This document shows positions 36,810 to 44,552 of a stretch of 64,000 nt of DNA, piece by piece; positions within the stretch are counted from its first letter, which is position 1; every line of letters begins with the position of its first letter. The stretch covers positions 2,332,391 through 2,396,390 of the forward strand of contig NC_016645.1 of the NCBI RefSeq assembly GCF_000234805.1, read 5' to 3'. The stretch is from Pyrobaculum ferrireducens (GTDB taxonomy: Archaea; Thermoproteota; Thermoprotei; Thermoproteales; Thermoproteaceae). The notes below the pieces were generated by a model that did not search any database, had not been told where the DNA came from, and saw nothing but the letters and a program-made list of their open reading frames with translations. The translations under genes were made by a program, and so were the position numbers.

Positions 36810-37092
36810 ACCTAAAATCTTTTTTAACCCTCCTTCTCCCCTTCCCCCGTATACCACAGAAGTGACTGCGCATTCGCAACGCCGCTGTCGCAGAATTCCA
36901 GAGCGGAGCGCTGGGTTGTGCTGGAGGAATCTATCTGCGAGGGTCAGATTCGCCGGTAGGCGCGGATTTTACATCCTGTCGGGGGGCGTCGGATCCACTA
37001 CATCTTCACGAGGCTATCTACCCCAACCGAACACCCCCCCCCCATGCGTGACTGAGATGGCCGCATCTGCGATCATATAGCAAATAGCGAGA
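36810..37092. other. Spacer without a gene, contains a poly-C tract
   Basis: GC-rich with no supported frame. It has TTTTTTAA directly after the preceding stop, possibly a transcript end, and a run of ten C at 37033-37042 that could be prone to slippage. Confidence 0.4.
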
Positions 37093-37125
37093 CGAATACG
37101 ATTCGTATTGAGTCAAGTTTATACC
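37093..37125 (+). promoter_or_regulatory. Palindromic operator (copy 4) plus TATA box
   Basis: AATACGATTCGTATT at 37095-37109, followed by GAGTCAAG and TTTATACC (37118-37125), with the same ~19-base spacing as copies 1 and 3. An ATG lies 26 bases downstream at 37147. Confidence 0.8.
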
Positions 37126-37146
37126 GTAGAATATTATCAAGATTAT

Positions 37147-37329
37147 ATGTCTGGAAGAAATGTATCAAATAATTTCCGCGGCAACCGGAGTTCCCTACAG
37201 CATAGGCACTGGGAAGTGTTGCAGGTCATTTACGGCGCGGGAGGGAGTGAGGAGTATGGCTGTGATAATTTCTTCTTCCGTAGTGTTGATGCTGTTAATC
37301 AAGCTCTCGGCGTAGTGGGGTGGAGATGA
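37147..37329 (+). CDS. Small ORF under operator copy 4, frame uncertain
   Basis: ATG 37147 is at the leaderless distance and gives 60 polar residues (MSGRNVSNNFRGNRSSLQHR and on) without a signal. A second frame from ATG 37160 to the stop at 37313-37315 gives 51 residues ending in a membrane segment (MAVIISSSVVLMLLIKLSA), more like the exported proteins of the other operons. Which frame is used cannot be decided by eye. By position it replaces the secreted first gene of the other palindrome-controlled operons and may be a remnant. Confidence 0.35.
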   Translation: MSGRNVSNNFRGNRSSLQHRHWEVLQVIYGAGGSEEYGCDNFFFRSVDAVNQALGVVGWR

Positions 37330-38180
37330 GGTTTTTGGTTTTGTTGGTTTTGGGTGGCGTGTTGCTCGGCGCGGGTGTGTTGTATGTAGACATGTCTAGG
37401 TATGTGGTTGAGGTTGAGACGGCTTGCGGCCCCTCCTACATATTTACGGCGCCGCTAGACGACTACGTTAATCTCCACAAGTGGCTTGAGGAAGCTGGCC
37501 TTGTGGAGAGGTACGACAGCCCTATTCGCAAAAAGGCTAGGGAGGCGCTCGGCATAAGATCGGAGGAGAATGCAACTATAGAGCAGTGGAATGCCCTTGT
37601 TAACCTCAGCCTCTACATGCTGGGCGACGGGCTGAATGCGGTGGAGGAGGCGCTGAGGAGAGCCGGCGTCGAGGTTTTGGGAGTAGGTCCCGGCTCCGGC
37701 AAGCCGCCTGTAGACAAGGCGAACAGCGGCACTGTAGTCGCCTTTGTCAGGCTGGGCGGGAGGGGGGAGGTTTTAAAAGAGCTGGAGAAGGTGGCCGCCG
37801 TATATAACATATCTGTAGTCGTGGTGGATCTGCCTAGAGTTAGGGCTTTTGAAGGGAATAAGACTGTGGACTCGGTGCCCGGCCTCGGCGCGCCTGCACA
37901 CGGCCTGGTTTCCATCACGATCTTTGGCCGTTTTGGCGACGTGGCCTACTATGTAGGGAAGCCGGACGAGGAAACGGTTAAGTCTGTGGCTAGGTATCTA
38001 CGGGAGAGGGAGCTCTGCGGCGTCGCCGTGGTGTTTGTACCCAGCGAGAGGTACATCCCACGCCTAGCCCCCGCAGGCGGAGGCGGCCCCGGAGAACGCC
38101 AAAGCCTCCTAACAGCACTTGCCGCAGTGGCCACACTAGCGGCCGCCGCCCTCCTACTACACAGAGGCTCTAGACGTTAA
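37326..38180 (+). CDS. Membrane-anchored ectodomain protein, homologous to 31413 product
   Basis: Starts at ATG 37326 (GTG 37320 is an alternative), overlapping the small ORF. The 284-residue protein has a signal or anchor (MRFLVLLVLGGVLLGAGVLY), an outside alpha/beta domain with sequons, and a C-terminal anchor (LLTALAAVATLAAAALLL) with RGSRR. The stretch GLVSITIFGRFG..DEETVKSVARYLRERE..GVAVVFV aligns by eye with part 1 of the 31413 protein. So the protease operon and this one encode related anchored partners. Role unknown. Confidence 0.7.
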   Translation: MRFLVLLVLGGVLLGAGVLYVDMSRYVVEVETACGPSYIFTAPLDDYVNLHKWLEEAGLVERYDSPIRKKAREALGIRSEENATIEQWNALVNLSLYMLGDGLNAVEEALRRAGVEVLGVGPGSGKPPVDKANSGTVVAFVRLGGRGEVLKELEKVAAVYNISVVVVDLPRVRAFEGNKTVDSVPGLGAPAHGLVSITIFGRFGDVAYYVGKPDEETVKSVARYLRERELCGVAVVFVPSERYIPRLAPAGGGGPGERQSLLTALAAVATLAAAALLLHRGSRR

Positions 38181-38546
38181 ATCGTCACTCTTTTTCCTAC
38201 TTTAGGCTTTCTCGTCTCTCAGGCTGGTATAAGCGGCTTGGTGGGGCTATAGGGGTGGACACATCGATTATAGGCATATGGCACTCATTTCCCCGGCACA
38301 GCCACATATGTCTGAGCACCTCCTCTCGTCTGCGAGCCCCGCCGCGGGAAATTTGCCCACTCCACAACGGGGGGAGGCTTGAAGCGCGTCGTCCCCTCAC
38401 CATGTTAATTCGCTGAGTTGCTTGACATATGAGAACTGCCTCAAGTCCCGCGCGCCCCGTCCTCATCCGCCGCCCTTCCGGCGTGTGTGGGCCGTGTTGA
38501 TTTTTATATTAATCGTATAGTTAAAAACCCGCACTGAGGCCTATCT
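38181..38546. other. Spacer without a supported gene
   Basis: No frame looks coding. The last part holds the promoter for the gatC candidate: GTTAAAAA at 38519-38526 is ~25 bases before ATG 38547. Confidence 0.4.
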
Positions 38547-38654
38547 ATGGACTACGTGGAGGCATTGCTTCGTAGCCTCAACATCCCGGTTGTCAACGCC
38601 GAGGAGGTCAAGAGACAGGTGGAGAAGATTTTGAGAGGTCTACAGCTGGTATGA
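38547..38654 (+). CDS. gatC: Very short GatC-like subunit candidate
   Basis: A 35-residue frame (MDYVEALLRSLNIPVVNAEE, then VKRQVEKILRGL) directly before gatA, with an ATGA overlap. GatC normally wraps GatA and is ~90 residues. Position and coupling suggest a minimal GatC, of which only two helices remain; the sequence itself is too short to prove it. TATA spacing supports the start. An upstream leader peptide is the main alternative. Confidence 0.45.
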   Translation: MDYVEALLRSLNIPVVNAEEVKRQVEKILRGLQLV

Positions 38655-39856
38655 GCGAGGTGGAGAGGAAGATAGCGGAGGCTAGGCGGCGCGCCGACTT
38701 GAACTACTTTATCTACCTAAACGAGGGGGCGGCGCGGGAGCTGGAGTCTCTGCAGAGGGCTGGTAGATGCGGGGCGCTGTGCGGCCTCGCCGTCGCCGTC
38801 AAGGACAACATCGAGATTGCGGGGATGCCCATCACAAACGGGGCGCCGTATATGAAGAGGGTTTCTGACAAGACGGCGCCGGTGGTCAGGAGGCTGATGG
38901 CCGAAGGGGCCGTGGTTATCGGCAAGACTAATATGCACGAGCTGGCCCTAGGCGCCACCAATCTCAACCCCCACTTCGGCCCCACCAGAAACCCGCACGA
39001 CCCCAGCCGCATAACCGGCGGGTCCAGCGGCGGCAGCGCCGGGGCTGTGGCCGCCGGGATGGCCGACCTGGGCATTGGGACAGACACCGGGGGGTCTGTC
39101 AGGATACCGGCCGCCCTCTGCGGAGTAGTGGGCTACAAGCCGCCCTACGGCAAAATACCCACCGAAGGCGTCCTCCCCCTAGCCCAGTCCCTGGACCACA
39201 TCGGCTTCATCACAAAGACAGTTGCCGACCTTGTAAGCGTGCTGGCGGCGGCGGGCTGGGGGCCCCGGGAGCTCCCCACTCCCAAGAGGTTTAGATTCGC
39301 CGTCTTGATGGGGATCACGGAAAACACCCGGCACGTAGAGAAGGCGTTCTGGAGGGCCGTCGCCGCCCTCGAGGCCGTGGGGGGCCTGCGGGACGAGGTC
39401 TTTATAGACGCGGGGAGGTACTCGGCGGCCCGCGCCGCGATACTCCTCTCAGAAGCCGCCGCGAATTACTACGACTACTTGAGGAGCTCGGCGGAGCAGA
39501 TGGGCCGCGACGTCGCCGTCCTCTTAAGCGCAGGCGCCGCCCTCCCCGCCGTGGCCTACGTCACCGCGAAGAGGGTAAAGGAGGAGGCCGTCAGATTTTT
39601 CGAAACTCTCTTCAAGAAATACGACGTCGTGGTCACCCCCACCACCGCCACCGAGGCAGTTGAGATTGAGGAAGCCGCCTCCATAGCGGTGAGGCCGAAG
39701 CTCCTCGCCTATACGGAGCTCTTCAACCTCACCGGCCACCCCGCCATCTCCGTGCCGGCCCCCACCTCCGGCCTACCCGTAGGCCTCCAGATAGCCGCCA
39801 GAGACGAGGAGGTTCTGCTAGCCGTGGCCAAGGCCTACGAAGAAGAGAGTAGGTAG
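38651..39856 (+). CDS. gatA: Amidase, probable tRNA amidotransferase subunit A
   Basis: Amidase-signature enzyme that releases ammonia from glutamine or asparagine for transamidation of misacylated tRNA (in archaea GatCAB mainly makes Asn-tRNA). The 401-residue product has Lys51 in VAVKDNIE, the Gly/Ser motif ITGGSSGGSAG with the cis-Ser at 125/126, and the nucleophile Ser149 in TDTGGSVR. It is shorter than bacterial GatA (~480), mostly at the C terminus. It is preceded by the GatC-like ORF; GatB is not in this window. A stand-alone amidase is the alternative. Confidence 0.85.
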   Translation: MSEVERKIAEARRRADLNYFIYLNEGAARELESLQRAGRCGALCGLAVAVKDNIEIAGMPITNGAPYMKRVSDKTAPVVRRLMAEGAVVIGKTNMHELALGATNLNPHFGPTRNPHDPSRITGGSSGGSAGAVAAGMADLGIGTDTGGSVRIPAALCGVVGYKPPYGKIPTEGVLPLAQSLDHIGFITKTVADLVSVLAAAGWGPRELPTPKRFRFAVLMGITENTRHVEKAFWRAVAALEAVGGLRDEVFIDAGRYSAARAAILLSEAAANYYDYLRSSAEQMGRDVAVLLSAGAALPAVAYVTAKRVKEEAVRFFETLFKKYDVVVTPTTATEAVEIEEAASIAVRPKLLAYTELFNLTGHPAISVPAPTSGLPVGLQIAARDEEVLLAVAKAYEEESR

Positions 39857-39859
39857 CGC

Positions 39860-40663
39860 TCACCCCGGCTTTCCCACGCCGCGTAGATACTCCAAGAAGC
39901 CCAGCACCGTGAACCTCAGGTAGAACTCTAGGTAGAGGCCCCCCACCTCCAGCACCTTCGCGACGTTTTCATCCACCCTCGCCAACATCCGCAACGCCTC
40001 GTCGACTGAGAGGTCCAGCCTCCCCTCCAGCGCCTCCACCCACGACTTCACCTGCTCCACGTGCCTCCTCAAAACCTCCACATCCCTCGTACAGCCGTAG
40101 TGCGGGAAGCACACCGCCTCTGCGCCGAGGCCCATGACGCGGCTCAGCGACTGGAGGTAGGCATCCAGCCTAAAGGGCGGGGGCGTGGTGGGTATAACCA
40201 CGCCCAGCTCTGAGATGTACACCCCCCCGCCGTCCCCCGTGAAGAGGATTTTCCCATCCCTGTAGAAGTACATCACGTGGTGAGGCGCGTGCCCCGGCGT
40301 GTGAAACGCGTCAAACGCGTCGAAAAGCCTCGCCCCGTCGGCCACGCCCACCGCCTGCCCATTAGGCAGAGGCCTGCCGAACTTCTCCGCAAACACCCCC
40401 AGCACGGATCTGCTCGACTCGTACAGCTTGGAGGGGTCAACCACATGCTTCACATACCGCTCGTGGACGTACGTCGGCTTGCCTATGTGGCCCGCCGAGC
40501 CGCAGTGGTCGAGGTGTATGTGGGTACAAACCACAGCGTCCACGTCCAGAGGCTCGTGTAGAGAGGCGGGGCCTGGGTCGACCACCACCCTCACCCCACC
40601 CACGTCGAGAATATACGAAGTCACCAGCGGCGCCCCCTCCAAATACTTCGTAACAATCCTCAT
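39860..40663 (-). CDS. MBL-fold metallohydrolase
   Basis: The 267-residue product has CTHIHLDHCG (HxHxDH), HTPGHAPHHV and TGDGGGVYI, the metal ligands of the metallo-beta-lactamase fold, binding two Zn or Fe. The C-terminal ~90 residues are helical, as in the SoxH/glyoxalase II-like group. ATG 40663 (MRIVTKYLEGAPL) is 25 bases from the minus-strand TATA (TATTAATA). Its stop is three bases from the convergent gatA stop. Substrate unknown; a thioester hydrolase is most likely. Confidence 0.88.
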   Translation of the reverse strand: MRIVTKYLEGAPLVTSYILDVGGVRVVVDPGPASLHEPLDVDAVVCTHIHLDHCGSAGHIGKPTYVHERYVKHVVDPSKLYESSRSVLGVFAEKFGRPLPNGQAVGVADGARLFDAFDAFHTPGHAPHHVMYFYRDGKILFTGDGGGVYISELGVVIPTTPPPFRLDAYLQSLSRVMGLGAEAVCFPHYGCTRDVEVLRRHVEQVKSWVEALEGRLDLSVDEALRMLARVDENVAKVLEVGGLYLEFYLRFTVLGFLEYLRGVGKPG

Positions 40664-40850
40664 AAGCAAAATCGCACATCAGTATTAATACGTTACCCAC
40701 AACCGGGGCGCCGGCGGTAGACCCGCGGCGCGACGCCGCAGTCCACATACGCTCCGGGATGGCAGAAGCGGTGTTGCTGGCAATTGAGTTGCGCAGAGGG
40801 CGGGCTTGCCTCAGGCGCCAAGATATATAACACCACCTCCCAGTGGGTAT

Positions 40851-41357
40851 GTGGAAAAGGTGATACATGTATCTTACACAATTTGGGCTCTGGGAATCAC
40901 CGCGGCCGAGTTGCTAGACGAGGGGGACCTGGGCTTTGAGACTAGGGTTGCGGTGCAGAAGGTAGTGTACTTCCTACAGAGGCTGGGGCTTGTGAAAGGC
41001 TACGTATTTGGGCCATACCTCCACGGACCCTACTCACGTGAGCTAGCAGACGACTACATGTGGCTGGCGAGGAAAGGCGACAAGTTTATCGAAGAGCTGG
41101 CGGCGCAGTGCCGCTGCCAAGAGCTTGAAAAGTGGGTTAACTATCTGGGCGAGGTGGACATCCGCACCCTAGCCACAGCCTCAACCCTCGACTGGCTACT
41201 CCAATTCAAAAAAGATCTAGAGGCGGCGCGTAGACACCTCAAACTCATCAAGCCGTGGATAACCGACGAAGACGTCTCGGCGGCTGAAACCGTCCTAAGA
41301 GACCTAGGCCTCCTAACGGACGCAAATTCTCAAAAAGCATATATAGCTCTAACTTAG
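40851..41357 (+). CDS. Panacea/SocA-like (DUF4065-type) protein
   Basis: Start GTG 40851 is 25 bases after TATA (GATATATAAC, 40822-40831). The 168-residue product contains VAVQKVVYFLQRLGL, YVFGPYLHGPYSRELADDY and a helical C terminus. The K-x-x-YFlq and hGPYS motifs are those of the Panacea/SocA domain found in antitoxins and phage-encoded proteins. No toxin gene lies beside it (the nearest downstream frame is decayed, 41371-41586), so it may be an orphan or act with the metallopeptidase gene at 41714. Confidence 0.6.
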   Translation: MEKVIHVSYTIWALGITAAELLDEGDLGFETRVAVQKVVYFLQRLGLVKGYVFGPYLHGPYSRELADDYMWLARKGDKFIEELAAQCRCQELEKWVNYLGEVDIRTLATASTLDWLLQFKKDLEAARRHLKLIKPWITDEDVSAAETVLRDLGLLTDANSQKAYIALT

Positions 41358-41370
41358 ATGCTACGAACTT

Positions 41371-41586
41371 CTATTCTAAGTTTTGTATTGTTGATTTAGT
41401 CACGGCACCCGCCACACCTATAGAGGCTGATTTAATAGACCCCTCATCTCTTTTAGTCACAAGTAGATAAAATGGCGCCGCTAGCGAGGTGAGGAAATCT
41501 CCCAACTCAACAAATAACTTGAGTAAAACATGGTTAGAGTGATTTGCACTAAGGATATTGCAAGGAATAAGACAGCCGATCCCCTT
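41371..41586 (-). pseudogene. Decayed ORF remnant, AT-rich
   Basis: On the minus strand a stop-free run ends at TAG (41371-41373) and reads KLFVELGDFLTSLAAPFYLL and then VTKRDEGSIKSASIGVAGAV, protein-like with a membrane segment. No start codon is available and upstream in-frame stops cluster around 41585-41600; the frame before those also looks protein-like (SNSTTYVKTKITEGHQSQT). I read this as the tail of a dead gene between the Panacea-like and metallopeptidase genes. Identity unknown. Confidence 0.3.
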
Positions 41587-41713
41587 TCATCAATTCATCA
41601 ACTAGCCCCTTGTTTTCTCCGCTGTTTGGCTTTGGTGGCCCTCAGTAATTTTTGTCTTTACATATGTTGTGGAATTTGAGGTTTTATCAGGTTTGAAACC
41701 TCCCTTTACCAGG

Positions 41714-44413
41714 TTATCTTATATCTCTTTCCCCATCTTGTACATTAATTTGGGTATCAATTGAGATATATGCTGGATCTGGGTACACATGGACTACTAC
41801 GAATCTAATGGCGCCTCCGTAGAAGGGTACGTCTATGGCTTGTCCTCTGGCTACTGGCTTGCCTAGTAGTATCTGTTTTTTGAGGTATTCGGGGTCTACC
41901 CGTACCGGCTCTGTGGGGGCTAGCACCACTCTCTGGGCGGCTTTAAGCACAGCCTTCCTCACCTTGACTGTGTCGCCTATCCCCACCCCCGCGTTTTGTC
42001 TAATAATACCGTCCATTCTAATAACTTCCTTGTCCTCGTCTTCGGGGTAGGCGGGCCACACCTGGGCGTAGGCAGACTTCCTCCCAATAATCTCCACATA
42101 ATCCCCAGGCTCAATCCCCAACTTCTTCATCACCCTAACAGGAACCCTCACAATAGAGCGGCCGACATCCCGAGGTCTGGCATCGGCAACCATTAGGAAA
42201 TGGTCAGGCGGCTCCTTGGCCTCAGCAGAGGCGTCGGCGACTTCTAGTGCTTTATCAGCTTGCTTTCCAGCAACTGCCTCTTCCTTTTGAATAACAATTT
42301 CTGTGTTATGCGAGACGTATGCCGGGTTAGGCTCCACGTGCGTTACTAAGAACCTAAACGCTCCGCCTCGAAACGGGATTTCTATCTTTTGATTTAGATA
42401 CACCGCCTTGCCAAGCAACACATCTCTTATAGACTCGGCATCTACCGCGCCAAGTCCCTTTTGCACCAGCACGACTTTTACGGCGGGCCCCAAGACGGCC
42501 CTTTTCACTTTAACCGTGTCGCTAATTTTGACTCCTAGGTTTTGTCTCATAACGTAGTCCATTCTAATGACTTCTCTACCTTCGTCGCTAGTATAGGCTT
42601 TCTGAGCTTGCGCATAGACGACCTTTTTTCCAGCGATAGCCACGTAATCGCCGGGCCTGATTTTCAGCTTCTCCATTATGTAAGAGGGTATCAACACCAC
42701 GTTGCCGCCCACGTGGTGTGGCTCAACGTCGGCAACAGTTAGCTCCACTACTTCATCTCCGTCGCCGCGAGGGTGCTGGCTCTGCGCATGTAGATGGAGA
42801 GTGGACGACTCCTTGCTAGTGTGTTTAGAATCTTGCTGGACTCTACTCAGCTGTTGACTAAGTTGCGGTATGTCCCTTAGTATGTCGAGTATTTCTGGGG
42901 GCTTTATTTCTCTAGTGTCTATGTCTACTGCGGTGGCTGTGTACTTCAGCTTCTCCCTAAGCACAGCGGCTACGTAACTCTTGGCTTTTTCATAATCGTC
43001 GAGCTCTCTCAGCGCCTTTGAGAAGCCAAGCCACGTCAGCGAAGCCACGTGGGCAGGGAGTAGCCTCCCCCTCTGGTACTGAGCGGCAAAGTAGGCGTAC
43101 TCACGCAGGAAATCCACGTCGCGAGACAAGTCAACTCCGCGGGCCGCTCTCGGCCTCGCCCCGCCGATCCGCCTAGAGAAGAGTCTTAGGAGGACGTCTG
43201 CCAGTAGTGGAGATCTCCTCTCGGCGTATAGATGGACTATGTTGTGGAGCATGGTGAGACCTGGGGGCAACTCCCCAAGCCCTCGGTAGTACTGCGCCCA
43301 TGCTGGGATTGCCTTGAGGCTGACCCCCTCCAATGTGTAGTTAAGCGCGGCGATATCCACCCCCGAGCCAGCAAAAGCCTCTCTCACCCCGTCCACAGTC
43401 ATCGAAGCTATGTAGGAACCCATGCCTCCTCTTACAGCCTCGGCAATTTTCCGGGCGGTTTCGTCGCCCCCCATCGCCAGCATCACCAGCCTCTCTACTG
43501 AATGAGCCTCCAGCTCCATGGCGGCTCTGTCGGCCACTCTGCCCTCGGCCTGCTGGGCGCAGTGGATAAGCTCGTGGGCGAAAACCGCCGGGGAGTACGT
43601 CTTGTAGGCGACGCCGCACCCCTCCCCCAAGCCCTCCGCCGACATATCCACGGCGTAGCCCTCCACCACCGCCACGTCGAAACTTGTAAATCGCCGCCAG
43701 TTCTGCCACTGGTAATCTACGATGTATATGGGATACCTCTTCACGCTTTCGTACAGCTGAGCCACTGCCGAGAAGATGCGCCACTTGTCCTCCTCGACAA
43801 AAACCATGCCGATGGGTTGGTAAAGCGCGGCGCGGGACAAGACGTTGACAACGGCGGCGCCCGGGACAACCAACTCACCATCCTCCACCACCAGCTCCAA
43901 GTCGGCTGTGTCCCACGGCGCCAGCTCCTTAAGGACTCTATTCACCCCCTCGTCACACGTCTCCTCCACACCCCAGCTCCTAAGCAAAACCGCCACCTCC
44001 CCCGTCCCAAGCCGCTCCACAGCTCTTTCTAGATAGGCACACGGCCCGCCACCAACATAGGACTGAAGCATTATGTACACATCATGTGAAAGCACTACCC
44101 GCCTCCGCCCAGCCCTCCCCCTCGGCACGTCGACGTGGGGGCGCGGCGCCAGGACGCCGGCCCTGGCGGCTGTCTTAACAGCACTAAGGACCTCTTCTTC
44201 AGAGGCCTTAACGCGATTTAGATCAAGTATGCCCTTGATTCTAGAGGCTATGTAGCTCAACAGCCTCTCATCGACACCGCAACCCTCCCGCAGAGCCTCC
44301 TCGATGTAGAGCCTTGCGATGTAAGAAAGTTCCGAGAAGTCGGGGACGCCGCCCCTCCACCTAGCCACAGCACTAATCAAATACTGGTCGCCAGAGCTAG
44401 GCAGACAAGACAT
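41714..44413 (-). CDS. HExxH metallopeptidase fused to two Cdc48-type N domains
   Basis: The 899-residue protein has three parts. Residues ~20-105 are a helical module like the repeats in the 46529 protein. A metallopeptidase domain follows, with HELIH at 280-284 and a downstream MELEAHSVE that can give the third zinc ligand (gluzincin pattern). After a polar linker (~515-550) come two tandem copies (~555-715 and ~734-895) of the double-psi-barrel plus second subdomain of Cdc48/VAT N domains: KLKIRPGDYVAIAGKK..DYVMRQNLGVKISDTVKV and KLGIEPGDYVEIIGRK..DGIIRQNAGVGIGDTVKV. There is no AAA+ ATPase domain. It may present substrates to its own protease or compete with Cdc48/VAT. Start ATG 44413 has a TATA at the usual distance. 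Confidence 0.85.
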   Translation of the reverse strand: MSCLPSSGDQYLISAVARWRGGVPDFSELSYIARLYIEEALREGCGVDERLLSYIASRIKGILDLNRVKASEEEVLSAVKTAARAGVLAPRPHVDVPRGRAGRRRVVLSHDVYIMLQSYVGGGPCAYLERAVERLGTGEVAVLLRSWGVEETCDEGVNRVLKELAPWDTADLELVVEDGELVVPGAAVVNVLSRAALYQPIGMVFVEEDKWRIFSAVAQLYESVKRYPIYIVDYQWQNWRRFTSFDVAVVEGYAVDMSAEGLGEGCGVAYKTYSPAVFAHELIHCAQQAEGRVADRAAMELEAHSVERLVMLAMGGDETARKIAEAVRGGMGSYIASMTVDGVREAFAGSGVDIAALNYTLEGVSLKAIPAWAQYYRGLGELPPGLTMLHNIVHLYAERRSPLLADVLLRLFSRRIGGARPRAARGVDLSRDVDFLREYAYFAAQYQRGRLLPAHVASLTWLGFSKALRELDDYEKAKSYVAAVLREKLKYTATAVDIDTREIKPPEILDILRDIPQLSQQLSRVQQDSKHTSKESSTLHLHAQSQHPRGDGDEVVELTVADVEPHHVGGNVVLIPSYIMEKLKIRPGDYVAIAGKKVVYAQAQKAYTSDEGREVIRMDYVMRQNLGVKISDTVKVKRAVLGPAVKVVLVQKGLGAVDAESIRDVLLGKAVYLNQKIEIPFRGGAFRFLVTHVEPNPAYVSHNTEIVIQKEEAVAGKQADKALEVADASAEAKEPPDHFLMVADARPRDVGRSIVRVPVRVMKKLGIEPGDYVEIIGRKSAYAQVWPAYPEDEDKEVIRMDGIIRQNAGVGIGDTVKVRKAVLKAAQRVVLAPTEPVRVDPEYLKKQILLGKPVARGQAIDVPFYGGAIRFVVVHVYPDPAYISIDTQINVQDGERDIR

Positions 44414-44552
44414 TATATTAAGGTAGCATTTTGGCTTAAAAGATTGCCTTCATTAATAATTATTTCGCTAGATTGCTCGGAGAGCAATAAACATAAATTT
44501 CTAAAAACATGAAGATTTATAGCGTACTAGACATAATTAAGCATGAAATGGT

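Noticed and set aside
30452-37125. Insertion-sequence terminal repeats made of the 15 bp palindrome
   Set aside because: Copies are at fixed distance from TATA boxes and start codons, three share one orientation, and no transposase lies between pairs with target duplications.
38197-38466. 89-residue minus-strand gene before gatC
   Set aside because: No promoter and repeat-like Arg/Ser/Pro content; it looks like a chance frame.
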